Of a DNA stretch of 64,000 bases, positions 40,988 to 49,277 are shown one piece after another (the first letter of the stretch is position 1; each line of letters starts with the position of its first letter). Source of the DNA: Thermoflexus sp042408815 (GTDB lineage Bacteria; Chloroflexota; Anaerolineae; Thermoflexales; Thermoflexaceae); the NCBI RefSeq assembly GCF_042408815.1, contig NZ_JBHOQR010000003.1:62001-126000 (forward strand), in the 5' to 3' direction. The position numbers and the translations under genes were made by a program. The notes beneath the pieces are model-generated. The model saw only the letters and a program-made list of their open reading frames with translations, had not been told where the DNA came from and made no database searches.

Positions 40988-43213
40988 TCAACGCCCGCCG
41001 GATATCCGCTTCACGATTTTCACTCGGCCGGCCAGGGGGCGTTCCTCACCTGGCTTGCCTTTGCCTTTGGGCGCCGCCTTGCTGGAAAGCAGGCGGTCTC
41101 GCTGTTGTGCCTCTTCCACTGAGAGCCCCTCCAAGACCGCCTGGCGGGAGAGGCGGATTTTGCCGTCCTCATCGATGTGGGTGACCATCACCAGGATCTG
41201 GTCTCCCACCCGCACCACGTCCTCGATGCGGTTCACCTTCTGATCGGCGATCTGAGAGATGTGAACCATTCCCACTTCGCCGGGCAGGATCTCCACAAAG
41301 GCCCCGAAGTCGGTGATCCGGATAACTTTCCCCAGGTAGATCTTGCCCACCTGAGGCTCCTCGGCGTAGGCTTCGATCTTCAGACGGGCGCTTTCGGCGT
41401 CTGCCAGGCTGGTGGCAGCGATATGAACGGTCCCATCCTCCTCGATATCGATCTGAGTGTTCGTCTCCTCCTGGATCTTGCGGATGGTCTTGCCACCCGG
41501 GCCGATCAAGGCGCCGATTTTCTCCACCGGGATGTGGACAGTGAAGATCCGCGGGGCGTGCGGCTTGAGCTCAGGTCGAGGCGCGGGCAGGACCTCCAGC
41601 ATCTTCTCCAAGATATAGAGGCGAGCCTCGCGGGCCTGGTGCAGCGCCTCGGCCAGCACGTGATAAGGCAGCCCCCGGATCTTCACATCCATTTGCAGGG
41701 CGGTGATCCCATCCGCCGTGCCGGCCACTTTGAAGTCCATATCGCCCAGGTGGTCTTCCATTCCCTGGATGTCGGTGAGGATCACGTATTTCTGCCAGGT
41801 CTCATCGGCTGTTACCAAGCCCATGGCCACACCGGATACCGGCTTGCGGATCGGCACGCCGGCGTCCATCAGGGCCAGGGTGGAGCCGCACACGCTGGCC
41901 ATGGAGGTGGATCCGTTAGAGGAGAGAACCTCGCTCACCACCCGGATAGTGTAGGGGAATTCCTCTTCTGGCGGGATCACTGGGAGCAGCGCCCGTTCGG
42001 CCAGGGCCCCGTGGCCGATCTCCCGCCGTGAGGCGCCGCGGAGCACTCGAACCTCGCCAGTGGAGAACGGCGGGAAGTTGTAGTGATGGATATAGCGCTT
42101 GGTCTCCTCCGGGGCGAGGGTGTCCAGCTCCTGTTGCTCCGCCAGCGTGGCCAGGGTGGCCACAGAGAGGACCTGGGTATCGCCACGGGTGAAGATAGCA
42201 GAGCCATGGGCGCGGGGCGCCACATCGACCTCGCACCAGATCGGCCGGATGTCCTTCGGCCCTCGTCCGTCCGGCCGGCGTCCCTCCTCCAGGATTCGGC
42301 GGCGAACCTCCTCCCGCAGCGCCTCGTGGAAGCTTTCCTTTACCTGGGCCTGCTCATACTCCGAGAGCGCATGTAAGATTTCCTCCTCCAGCTCGTCCAG
42401 CGCCTCATTCCTCCGGTCTTTATCAAAGTAGGTGTCCAGGATCTCGACGATCTGATGATCGAGACGGGCACGGACCGCCTGGCGGACCTCTTCCGAGATG
42501 GCGAAGGAGCGGTAGGGAGCCTTGGGCTTGCCGATCGCCGCCCGCATCTCCTCCTGGAGAGCGATCAGCGGCTGCATGGCCTCATGGCCCAACCGGATCG
42601 CCTCCACCATCAGGTCCTCCGGGATCTCATTCGCTCCTGCCTCCACCATGATCACCGCATCCGCTGTCCCCGCGAGGCGCAGGTCCAGCCGGCTGTGTTC
42701 CATCTGGCTGACCGTCGGGTTGATCACCAATTGCCCATCGATGTATCCCACTCGGACGGCGCCGATGGGCCCGGACCAGGGGATATCTGAGATGGTCAGG
42801 GCCGCGGAGGCAGCGATAATGGAAGGGATATCCAGGTGATATTCGGGATCGGCGGAGAGGCTGGTCAGGATGATCTGGACGTCGTTGCGGAGATCTTTCG
42901 GGAACAGCGGGCGGAGGGGTCGATCCACCAAGCGGGCGGTGAGGATGGCGTTCTCGGAGGGCTTGCCTTCTCGGCGCTGGAAACTGCCGGGGATCCGGCC
43001 GGCGGCGTAGAGCCGTTCCTCGAAATCCACGCTTAGGGGGAAGAAATCGATGCCCTCTCGCGGCTCCTTCGCCATCGTGGCCGTGGCCAGGATCATCGTG
43101 TCTCCGATCCGGACGATCACGGCCCCGTTGGCCTGCCAGGCGAAGTAGCCCGTTTCAATTGTAATCTCTTTATCGCCTACAACTGTTTTGAAAACATGCT
43201 TTTCTCGCCTCAC
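40988..43213 (-). CDS. pnp: Polyribonucleotide nucleotidyltransferase (PNPase)
   Basis: PNPase degrades RNA phosphorolytically from the 3' end. It has a first RNase PH core (VFKTVVGDKEITIETGYFAW, RLVDRPLRPLFPKDL), an all-helical linker, a second core (RRPDGRGPKDIRP, GSAIFTRGDTQVLSVATL, SSNGSTSMASVCGSTLAL), a KH domain (EKIGALIGPGGKTIRKIQEE) and an S1 domain (VGKIYLGKVIRITDFGAFVE). I chose GTG 43213 (about 741 residues) because the coding similarity starts there and GAGGGAG lies about 11 bases upstream. GTG 43225 and TTG 43279 are in frame. The preceding rpsO gives the conserved rpsO-pnp order. A leader hairpin lies at 43307-43333. Confidence 0.95.
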   Translation of the reverse strand: MRREKHVFKTVVGDKEITIETGYFAWQANGAVIVRIGDTMILATATMAKEPREGIDFFPLSVDFEERLYAAGRIPGSFQRREGKPSENAILTARLVDRPLRPLFPKDLRNDVQIILTSLSADPEYHLDIPSIIAASAALTISDIPWSGPIGAVRVGYIDGQLVINPTVSQMEHSRLDLRLAGTADAVIMVEAGANEIPEDLMVEAIRLGHEAMQPLIALQEEMRAAIGKPKAPYRSFAISEEVRQAVRARLDHQIVEILDTYFDKDRRNEALDELEEEILHALSEYEQAQVKESFHEALREEVRRRILEEGRRPDGRGPKDIRPIWCEVDVAPRAHGSAIFTRGDTQVLSVATLATLAEQQELDTLAPEETKRYIHHYNFPPFSTGEVRVLRGASRREIGHGALAERALLPVIPPEEEFPYTIRVVSEVLSSNGSTSMASVCGSTLALMDAGVPIRKPVSGVAMGLVTADETWQKYVILTDIQGMEDHLGDMDFKVAGTADGITALQMDVKIRGLPYHVLAEALHQAREARLYILEKMLEVLPAPRPELKPHAPRIFTVHIPVEKIGALIGPGGKTIRKIQEETNTQIDIEEDGTVHIAATSLADAESARLKIEAYAEEPQVGKIYLGKVIRITDFGAFVEILPGEVGMVHISQIADQKVNRIEDVVRVGDQILVMVTHIDEDGKIRLSRQAVLEGLSVEEAQQRDRLLSSKAAPKGKGKPGEERPLAGRVKIVKRISGGR

Positions 43214-43306
43214 GTTTCGTCTCACTCCCTCGGACAAAGGATTAGGACTTGCGCTGTTTGGCTTCCATTCAGAAGGCAATAAGGCCTTTTCTCCAATTGG
43301 GAAGCT

Positions 43307-43333
43307 GCGCAGGGCGCTAAAGATGCCCTGCGC
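43307..43333 (-). promoter_or_regulatory. Hairpin in the pnp 5' leader
   Basis: GCGCAGGGC (43307-43315) and GCCCTGCGC (43325-43333) form a perfect 9-bp stem with a 9-base loop about 95 bases before the pnp start. In E. coli a leader stem-loop is cut by RNase III and then used by PNPase for autorepression, and this structure is placed for an analogous role. No T tract follows, so it is not a terminator. Confidence 0.5.
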
Positions 43334-43473
43334 GGCGCTCTACACCCTCCCATCAGGAAGCCAATCCTGGGATCGCTGGCTGAATCATGGCGGAGAATCC
43401 AACAGGCTGCCTCCCTCCTTTGAGGGCCTATGAGGGAAGGATCTTTTTTTCCCCTAAGGCCCAGAGGGCTGCT

Positions 43474-43743
43474 TTACTTCCGCAGGCCCAGCCGTTCCAG
43501 CACCATGCGATAGCGTTGAGGATCCACCCGGGCGAGATATTCCAGCTGTCGTCGGCGTTTACCGACCAGCTTGAGCAGTCCCACCCGGGAGTGCTCATCA
43601 TGCTTATGCTGCTTCAGATGTTCAGTCAGACGATGGATCCGCTCAGTTAAAATCGCGATCTGCACTTCCGGAGAGCCCGTATCGGCCTCGTGGCGTCGGA
43701 ACATCTCGATCAGCTGCTGTTTCTCTTCCTTCGAAAGGCTCAC
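43474..43743 (-). CDS. rpsO: Small ribosomal subunit protein uS15
   Basis: The 89-residue product has exactly the usual uS15 length. LSKEEKQQLIEMFRRHEADT, GSPEVQIAILTERIHRLTEH, HDEHSRVGLLKLVGKRRRQL and YLARVDPQRYRMVLERLGLRK cover the 16S rRNA central-domain binding face. Translation starts at GTG 43743 after AAGGAGG. The frame is open to 43851, but those residues cover the promoter at 43801-43829. It is followed by pnp on the same strand. Confidence 0.97.
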   Translation of the reverse strand: MSLSKEEKQQLIEMFRRHEADTGSPEVQIAILTERIHRLTEHLKQHKHDEHSRVGLLKLVGKRRRQLEYLARVDPQRYRMVLERLGLRK

Positions 43744-43800
43744 TGCGCCTTCCTCCTTGCCAGGATCATGGGATTTGGGAAGCTGACTTCCAAGTTTTGT

Positions 43801-43829
43801 ATTGTAACAAATCTGGGTGGGTTCCGCAA
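43801..43829 (-). promoter_or_regulatory. Promoter of rpsO-pnp
   Basis: Read on the minus strand TTGCGG (43829-43824), a 17-base spacer and TACAAT (43806-43801) lie about 55 bases before the rpsO GTG. Confidence 0.7.
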
Positions 43830-44029
43830 ACCATCTGAGAAAGATGGGCATGCCGATCTACTGCCGGTGCTGGCATCCCGGGATCTGTTCCGGTAGAATT
43901 TTGTCGGAGAGATCCGGTGGGCCTTTTTCCGAGGTAGTGAGGTGAGCCGCTCCGCCGATCACGCCGCCGCTGAGGTTTTGCAAAGCGATCGAGCGCGGGA
44001 TCTCCTCGTCACCTAGGGGAGCGAAGCGG

Positions 44030-45142
44030 ATGACCCGCACTGGTTTTGCAGATCTGCCTCTGCATACCGGACGGGCCCCGCGCTGGTTGTTCGTGCGGAT
44101 GACCGCCCTGGCCCGTGAGATCGTAACCGTCCTGGTGGATGAATTCGGGACAGCGGAGGTGCTCCGTCGCCTGAGCGATCCCTACTGGTTCCAGGCCTTC
44201 GGATGCCTCCTGGGCTATGACTGGCACTCCAGTGGGGTGACCACCGTGGTCTGCGGGGCCCTCAAGGAAGCCCTGAAAGACGTAGGGCGGGATCTGGGCC
44301 TCTTCGTAGCCGGGGGGAAAGGGAAAGCCTCCCGTCGAACCCCGGAGGAGATCGAGGCCGCCTCCCGATATCTCCATGCCGATCCGGCGGCTTTGATCTA
44401 TGCCAGCCGCATGGCGGCGAAGGTGGATAATCATGCGCTCCAGGACGGTTATACGATTTATCATCACGTGATGGTTTTCGATCGGGAGGGGCGATGGGCG
44501 GTCATCCAACAGGGGATGAATCTGAACAACCGCTACGCGCGCCGCTATCACTGGCTGAGCGAGGTGATAACGGATTTTGTCCATGAGCCCCACGCCGCTG
44601 TTTGCTGTGACGAACAGACGCGCCCCCTCAATATGGTAGCCGCGGAAGCGGAGGCCGTCCGCCATGCGGTAGCGGAACTCTCCCGCGAGAAGCCGTGGCG
44701 TTTGCTCCATGAGCTGAAGCGTCTCCGGCGATTGCGCCTTCCGCCCCACCATGAGATCCTGATTCAAGACATTCACCCAGACCATCTGGCCTCGATCTTC
44801 GTCAAAACCTATGAGGCTCAGCCTTCCTCCTTCTCGGAGCTTCTGGGACTCCCCCAGGTTGGCGCCAAAACCATCCGCGCGCTGGCTCTTCTGGCGGAAT
44901 TGCTCTACGGGACACCCCTATCCTTCCGGGATCCAGCGCGTTTCGCCTTCGCCCATGGTGGAAAGGACCACCATCCCTTCCCGGTGGATCGCACGTTGTA
45001 TGATCGTTCCATCCACATCCTCCGCGAGGCGGTGGAGCAGGCTCGTTTGGGGGATCGGGAGCGGCTGGAAGCCCTGCGGCGCCTCGCCGAATGGCAGCGA
45101 CGGCTATTGAACCTTCCCGAAGATCTACCGGCAGCCCATTGA
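44030..45142 (+). CDS. DUF763 family protein
   Basis: A 370-residue protein that begins RTGFADLPLHTGRAPRWLF, the hallmark of the DUF763 family. That family is common in archaea and thermophilic bacteria and has no established function that I know. Other conserved stretches are VLRRLSDPYWFQAFGCLLGY with DWHSSGVTT, AAKVDNHALQDGYTIYHHVM and EVITDFVHEPHAAVC. FSELLGLPQVGAKTIRALAL reads like a helix-hairpin-helix of DNA-repair proteins. HGGKDHHPFPVDRTLYDRSI is near the end. The conserved Asp/His and the HhH-like segment suggest nucleic-acid binding, which is inference. Its own transcription unit starts after a 178-base gap divergent to rpsO. Confidence 0.88.
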   Translation: MTRTGFADLPLHTGRAPRWLFVRMTALAREIVTVLVDEFGTAEVLRRLSDPYWFQAFGCLLGYDWHSSGVTTVVCGALKEALKDVGRDLGLFVAGGKGKASRRTPEEIEAASRYLHADPAALIYASRMAAKVDNHALQDGYTIYHHVMVFDREGRWAVIQQGMNLNNRYARRYHWLSEVITDFVHEPHAAVCCDEQTRPLNMVAAEAEAVRHAVAELSREKPWRLLHELKRLRRLRLPPHHEILIQDIHPDHLASIFVKTYEAQPSSFSELLGLPQVGAKTIRALALLAELLYGTPLSFRDPARFAFAHGGKDHHPFPVDRTLYDRSIHILREAVEQARLGDRERLEALRRLAEWQRRLLNLPEDLPAAH

Positions 45143-45180
45143 CGGTTGGCTCTCCGACTCGCTCTGCCTTGAGGTGGCCC

Positions 45181-45534
45181 ATGTCTCGCCTTCTTCATCC
45201 GATCGGGATTCCCCTTCTGGTGCTGTTCTATCAGGGCCTGGTGGTGTTCGCGAACTTCGGATTCAAGCGGTCCGCGGAGAGCACAACTGCTCTGGCCTTT
45301 CTGGCATGGCAGATCCTGGGCAATCTCTCCGGGTTCCTCAGCGTGCTGACCTATACCGCTCTGCTCCGCTGGCTGCCTGTTCATATCGCAGTGAGCCTCA
45401 CGATGGGATTGGGGTTTGTCAGCGTTCAGGTCTTCACGGCATGGCTGATTTTCCGGGAGCCGATCGGGATCTGGAAATGGATCGGGGCCGGGCTGGTGGT
45501 GCTGGGCGTCGCCCTGATCGTGAGGGGGCGCTGA
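45181..45534 (+). CDS. Small four-helix membrane protein, half-EamA / SMR-like
   Basis: A 117-residue protein with four predicted transmembrane helices (IGIPLLVLFYQGLVVFANFG, ALAFLAWQILGNLSGFLSVL, HIAVSLTMGLGFVSVQVFTA, WIGAGLVVLGVALIVRG). The C-terminal FREPIGIWKWIGAGLVVLGV pattern matches the drug/metabolite transporter superfamily, where one EamA repeat is about this size, so it would act as a dimer like SMR proteins. The substrate is unknown. The ATG at 45181 is 38 bases after the DUF763 gene, and the YkoP-like gene follows after three bases, so the pair is probably co-translated. Confidence 0.75.
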   Translation: MSRLLHPIGIPLLVLFYQGLVVFANFGFKRSAESTTALAFLAWQILGNLSGFLSVLTYTALLRWLPVHIAVSLTMGLGFVSVQVFTAWLIFREPIGIWKWIGAGLVVLGVALIVRGR

Positions 45535-45537
45535 GCG

Positions 45538-46131
45538 ATGCAGCTCATCATCGAAGCATTTGTCCATCAGCTGGACCCTATCCTTCGGAGGGCTCATCGG
45601 GTTCGGGAGTTCACGGAGGACCCACAATGCTTGCTTCGGGTGGCGCTGGGCTTCTCCGATCGGGATCTCCAGCTGTCCGATGGAACATGGATCCGACGGA
45701 GGGATCCGATCGTGGAATTGCATCTGTGGAACGAACGGATCCCGCGGATGCCTCCAGAGGGGCCGGATCTGGCCTGGAGCCTTCGGTTTTATCGACGTCT
45801 GGTGGCCTCGCTCCGGCTGGTCGCCCGGTGGATGGCGCAACATCCCGAAGCTCGACAAGCCCAAGCGCTGCGGGGAGAAACCTCGATGGTGGATCCTGCC
45901 CGAAGGCTGATCCAGGCGCTCGGGTTTGATCTCATCCGGCTGGAGCAGGAAGCCCGGGGATGGCGGCGGCTGCGTTATCGAATGGATGACTTCTATGTGT
46001 GGCTATTGATTCGCGCATATAACCCCGTTAGCTTGCGGAATCGACATCTCCATCAGCTAGAGCGTGTTCAATTCTGGATCTCGCGGGAGGCTTTCCTCAG
46101 ACGCTACAGCGACTTTTCATTCATAGCGTAA
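45538..46131 (+). CDS. YkoP-like protein
   Basis: A 197-residue protein resembling the YkoP family. HRVREFTEDPQCLLRVALGF, then LSDGTWIRRRDPIVELHLWN followed by ERIPRMPPEG, is the pattern I associate with it. The remaining helical part (LAWSLRFYRRLVASLRLVAR, RLRYRMDDFYVWLLIRAYNP) is also consistent. No catalytic function is established to my knowledge. The family is often near polysaccharide deacetylase or glycosyltransferase genes in Bacillus, but here it follows a half-EamA membrane protein by three bases. Its last 15 bases overlap the convergent ABC permease gene. Confidence 0.65.
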   Translation: MQLIIEAFVHQLDPILRRAHRVREFTEDPQCLLRVALGFSDRDLQLSDGTWIRRRDPIVELHLWNERIPRMPPEGPDLAWSLRFYRRLVASLRLVARWMAQHPEARQAQALRGETSMVDPARRLIQALGFDLIRLEQEARGWRRLRYRMDDFYVWLLIRAYNPVSLRNRHLHQLERVQFWISREAFLRRYSDFSFIA

Positions 46132-47388
46132 CGCAACAATGGGATCCAATCGGGCGGCGCGCCAGGCCGGGTAGAGGCCAAAGAAGATCCCCACGGCTGT
46201 GCTCACCCCAACCGCCAGGAGCACCGTGTCCACCCCGATGACGGCCTGAACTTCCCCACGGCTGAGGATGCCGATCAGGGAAGCGAGGGCCACCCCTACA
46301 GCGGTGCCCATCCCGCCTCCCAGCAGGGTGATCAGCGTGGCTTCGGCGAGGAACTGAATCATGATGTCCCGACGCCGGGCGCCCACGGCTTTTCGCAGAC
46401 CGATCTCCCGCGTCCGCTCCGTGACGGAAACCAGCATGATGTTCATAATTCCGATGCCGCCTACCAGCAGCGAAATGGCCCCTAACGCCCCCAGGAAAAC
46501 GGTCAGCACGCTGGAGATCTGCCCAAAGGTCGAGACCAGCTCGAACTGGGTCAGGACGGAGAAATCATCCTCGTCCTGGAAGCGGATCCGATGCTGTTCT
46601 CGCAGGGTTTCCGTGATCGCTCGAACCACCCCGTCGGTGTATTCCGCCCGCGCTACCTGGAGCATGATGCCGGTCACCAGCGGCTCGCCGGTGCGTGGAT
46701 CCCGGGCATCATAAAGCATTTCCTGGGCCACGGTGAGCGGGATGAAGGCCAGATCGTTGTAATCGCCGAAGGCACTGCCCCCTTTATCCGACATCACCCC
46801 GATCACCCGGAAGGGGATGCCGTTGATGCGGACGGTCCGCCCGATCGGGTTTGGCACATCGGGGAACAGACGACGGGCCGGGGTCAGGCCCAGCACGATC
46901 ACTCGGGATCGGTTCAGAATATGGCTTTCCTCCAGGAAGCTCCCATAAAGGGGGCGCCAGTTGCGGGCCGGGGCATAGCCAGGGGTGGTGCCTAGAATGA
47001 CGGTCACCGCCTCACGGCCTTCGCTTTCCACCGGACCGAAGCGCTGGATGATCGGAACCACCGCGACGGCTCGTCCTCGCACCGCCTGTTCGATGGCCCG
47101 GACGTCCCGCATGGTCAGCGATGAGACGTCCTGAAGGGCGGCTCCGGCGGAATTCCTCTCCACAGCTGCTCGGGGGATCACGAAAACGAGATTGGTGCCG
47201 ATGGCTGCGAACTGGGCGTTGATGTAATGCTGCACGCCCCGGCCGATGGCCACCATGGCGATGACTGCGGCGACGCCGATCAGGATGCCCAGCAACGTTA
47301 GGGCGGCCCGCAGCCGGTTCGAGGCTAAGGTATCCAGGGCCTGGCGGATGTTCTCCATCCAGAAATCGGCTCGCATGTAACTCTCCAT
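46117..47388 (-). CDS. MacB-type ABC transporter permease, second orphan paralog
   Basis: A 423-residue protein with the same architecture as the one at 16721-17986. It has an N-terminal helix (LRAALTLLGILIGVAAVIAM), a MacB_PCD extracytoplasmic domain and a C-terminal FtsX domain (VLTVFLGALGAISLLVGGIG, REIGLRKAVGARRRDIMIQF, VLLAVGVSTAVGIFFGLYPA). Both proteins end LDPI, ALRYE with one residue between. No ATPase or membrane-fusion gene is adjacent. The two are clearly paralogs but differ over most of the extracytoplasmic part, so they may export different substrates with one shared ATPase encoded elsewhere. AGGA precedes the ATG. Confidence 0.9.
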   Translation of the reverse strand: MESYMRADFWMENIRQALDTLASNRLRAALTLLGILIGVAAVIAMVAIGRGVQHYINAQFAAIGTNLVFVIPRAAVERNSAGAALQDVSSLTMRDVRAIEQAVRGRAVAVVPIIQRFGPVESEGREAVTVILGTTPGYAPARNWRPLYGSFLEESHILNRSRVIVLGLTPARRLFPDVPNPIGRTVRINGIPFRVIGVMSDKGGSAFGDYNDLAFIPLTVAQEMLYDARDPRTGEPLVTGIMLQVARAEYTDGVVRAITETLREQHRIRFQDEDDFSVLTQFELVSTFGQISSVLTVFLGALGAISLLVGGIGIMNIMLVSVTERTREIGLRKAVGARRRDIMIQFLAEATLITLLGGGMGTAVGVALASLIGILSRGEVQAVIGVDTVLLAVGVSTAVGIFFGLYPAWRAARLDPIVALRYE

Positions 47389-47496
47389 ACTTCCTGAGGT
47401 TGAGTTCGAATCGGGAAGACCGGGCGGCTCCCTTCCCCTTTTCTATGAGGGCTCGGTAGGTGACCTTCGCCGACCTACTGAGGGCAGAAGCTGCCG

Positions 47497-47515
47497 GTAG
47501 GAGCCGCTTCAGCTG
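47497..47515 (-). repeat. REP-like short dispersed repeat, copy 3 (reverse)
   Basis: GTAGGAGCCGCTTC at 47497-47510 is the exact reverse complement of the 14-base core at 18081-18094. It sits in the 133-base gap between the hisB end and the ABC permease start. Confidence 0.5.
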
Positions 47516-47521
47516 TCTATT

Positions 47522-48118
47522 CTACGGACCCAGGGTTCCTTTCGTGGAGGGAACATCGTGTCGGCGGGGATCCAGGCGCACCGCCATATCCAGGGCCCGA
47601 CCCATGGCTTTGAAAAGCGCCTCCGCCCGATGGTGATCGTCCCGTCCATAGAGCAATCGGGCATGCAGGTTCATCCGGGCGTGGACCGCCAGAGTTTCGA
47701 GAAAGTGGGGGATCAGGGAGGTGGGCATGGCGCCAATGGAGGGGCCGCTGAAGGCCAGGTCCAGCACGGCATAGGGCCGTCCAGAGAGATCCACGGCCAC
47801 GAAGGCCAGGGCCTCATCCATAGGCACCCAAGCATGTCCCATCCGCGTGATCCCCCGTCGATCCCCCAGCGCCTCATCCAGAGCTTGCCCCAGCACAATG
47901 GCGACATCTTCCACAGTATGATGGGGATCGATATGCAGGTCCCCTCGGGCCTGGACCTCCAGATCGAACAACCCGTGGACAGCCAGATGGTGGAGCAGGT
48001 GGTCCAGGAAGCCAATGCCGGTTGCTACCCGGGCCTCCCCATGTCCGTCCAGTCGCAGGAAAATTGCGACCTCGGTTTCCGCGGTGCGTCGCTGACGGCG
48101 AGCTTCACGAGGGGCCAT
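47522..48118 (-). CDS. hisB: Imidazoleglycerol-phosphate dehydratase HisB
   Basis: HisB dehydrates imidazole-glycerol phosphate to imidazole-acetol phosphate in histidine synthesis. The 198-residue monofunctional form shows the two metal-binding repeats: ATGIGFLDHLLHHLAVHG with DLHIDPHHTVEDVAIVLG, and FLETLAVHARMNLHARLLYG with RDDHHRAEALFKAMGRAL. The Glu/His clusters bind Mn2+. No fused phosphatase domain is present. Its start overlaps the end of hisC by 14 bases, so translation is coupled. Confidence 0.95.
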   Translation of the reverse strand: MAPREARRQRRTAETEVAIFLRLDGHGEARVATGIGFLDHLLHHLAVHGLFDLEVQARGDLHIDPHHTVEDVAIVLGQALDEALGDRRGITRMGHAWVPMDEALAFVAVDLSGRPYAVLDLAFSGPSIGAMPTSLIPHFLETLAVHARMNLHARLLYGRDDHHRAEALFKAMGRALDMAVRLDPRRHDVPSTKGTLGP

Positions 48119-49208
48119 GAGGAACCTCCCCGGCGATCTCGGTTAGGGCCTGAAGCAGCGCCTCAGTGTGCTCTGGACGCCCGACGGAGATGCGGAGGTA
48201 ATTCCGCAGCTCCGGTGATGTATAACGGCGAACCAGGATCCCGCGGCGCAGGAGCTCTTCCCAGAGGCGATGGGCGTCTGGATTCACCACCTGGCACAGG
48301 ATGAAGTTGGTCCGGCTGGGGAACGGCCGAAGGAAAGGGAACTCCTGCAGCGCCTGATAAAGCCGCTCCCGTTCCGCCACCAGCCGCGCCACGTTCGCCA
48401 GGAGATACGCTCGATCCTCCAGCGACACCAGGGCGGCTTGCTGGGCGGCCAGATTCACATTGAACGGCGGCCGAACCTCATCATACGCTCGGACCAGCTC
48501 CGGGTGCATCAGCGCGTAGCCCAGGCGGAGGGCGGCCAGCCCTGCCCACTTGCTGAAGGTTCGCACAATGACCAAATTGGAGTGTTTCGGAAGCCAGCTT
48601 GCAAAAGTGTGACCCGAAAACTCGAAGTAGGCTTCGTCCACGATGACCATCACATCCTCTGCGAGCAGGGCGTGGAGGATCTCTTCAGAGAGTAGGGTGC
48701 CATCCGGGTTGTTGGGGGAAGCGAGAAAGATCGCGGCGGGGCGATGGCGATGAACGGCTTCGAGAAGTTCCGCGAGTGGGATGTGGAAGGCCTCATCCCG
48801 CTGGAGTGTGAGAACCTTTCCGCCGTGCCAGCGGACGGAGAGGGCATACATTTCGAACGTGGGCTCCACGATCAGGGCGGTGCGCCCGGGCCCGATCAGG
48901 AGGCGAGCCAGGAGGTCGATGACGTCATCGGCGCCGTTGCCCAGGGCGATCCACTCCGGGCCGAGCCCGGTGTATTCCGCCAGCGCCCGCCGCAGGGCCC
49001 TCCCCTGTGGGTCCGGATACTGGTGCCAAGCGCCTTGAGCCAGGGCGGCATATACCCGCGGGGAGGGACCGTAGACGTTCTCATTGGCATGGAGCCGGAT
49101 CAATCGATCCGGTGATATCCCATAGGCGGCGGCCACATCCTCCGGCGATGCCAACATGCTGTAGCCGAACAGGTCCCGAAGGTCAGGGCGCAGCCAGCGT
49201 TCGATCAC
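48105..49208 (-). CDS. hisC: Histidinol-phosphate aminotransferase HisC
   Basis: HisC transaminates imidazole-acetol phosphate to histidinol phosphate with PLP. The 367-residue class I/II aminotransferase shows RLHANENVYGPSPRVYAAL, LGNGADDVIDLLARLLIGPG (PLP phosphate), LASPNNPDGTLL, VIVDEAYFEFSG (ring contact Asp) and the PLP lysine in VRTFSKWAGLAALRLGYAL. The C-terminal ELRNYLRISVGRPEHTEALL carries the substrate Arg. It lies 69 bases behind hisG and overlaps hisB. Confidence 0.95.
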   Translation of the reverse strand: MIERWLRPDLRDLFGYSMLASPEDVAAAYGISPDRLIRLHANENVYGPSPRVYAALAQGAWHQYPDPQGRALRRALAEYTGLGPEWIALGNGADDVIDLLARLLIGPGRTALIVEPTFEMYALSVRWHGGKVLTLQRDEAFHIPLAELLEAVHRHRPAAIFLASPNNPDGTLLSEEILHALLAEDVMVIVDEAYFEFSGHTFASWLPKHSNLVIVRTFSKWAGLAALRLGYALMHPELVRAYDEVRPPFNVNLAAQQAALVSLEDRAYLLANVARLVAERERLYQALQEFPFLRPFPSRTNFILCQVVNPDAHRLWEELLRRGILVRRYTSPELRNYLRISVGRPEHTEALLQALTEIAGEVPHGPS

Positions 49209-49277
49209 GGAAGTGCCTCCTAAGACGAATTCCCCGAGGAGAAGCGGCCCGATATCCGTTCACACAGCCCAAGCCCC

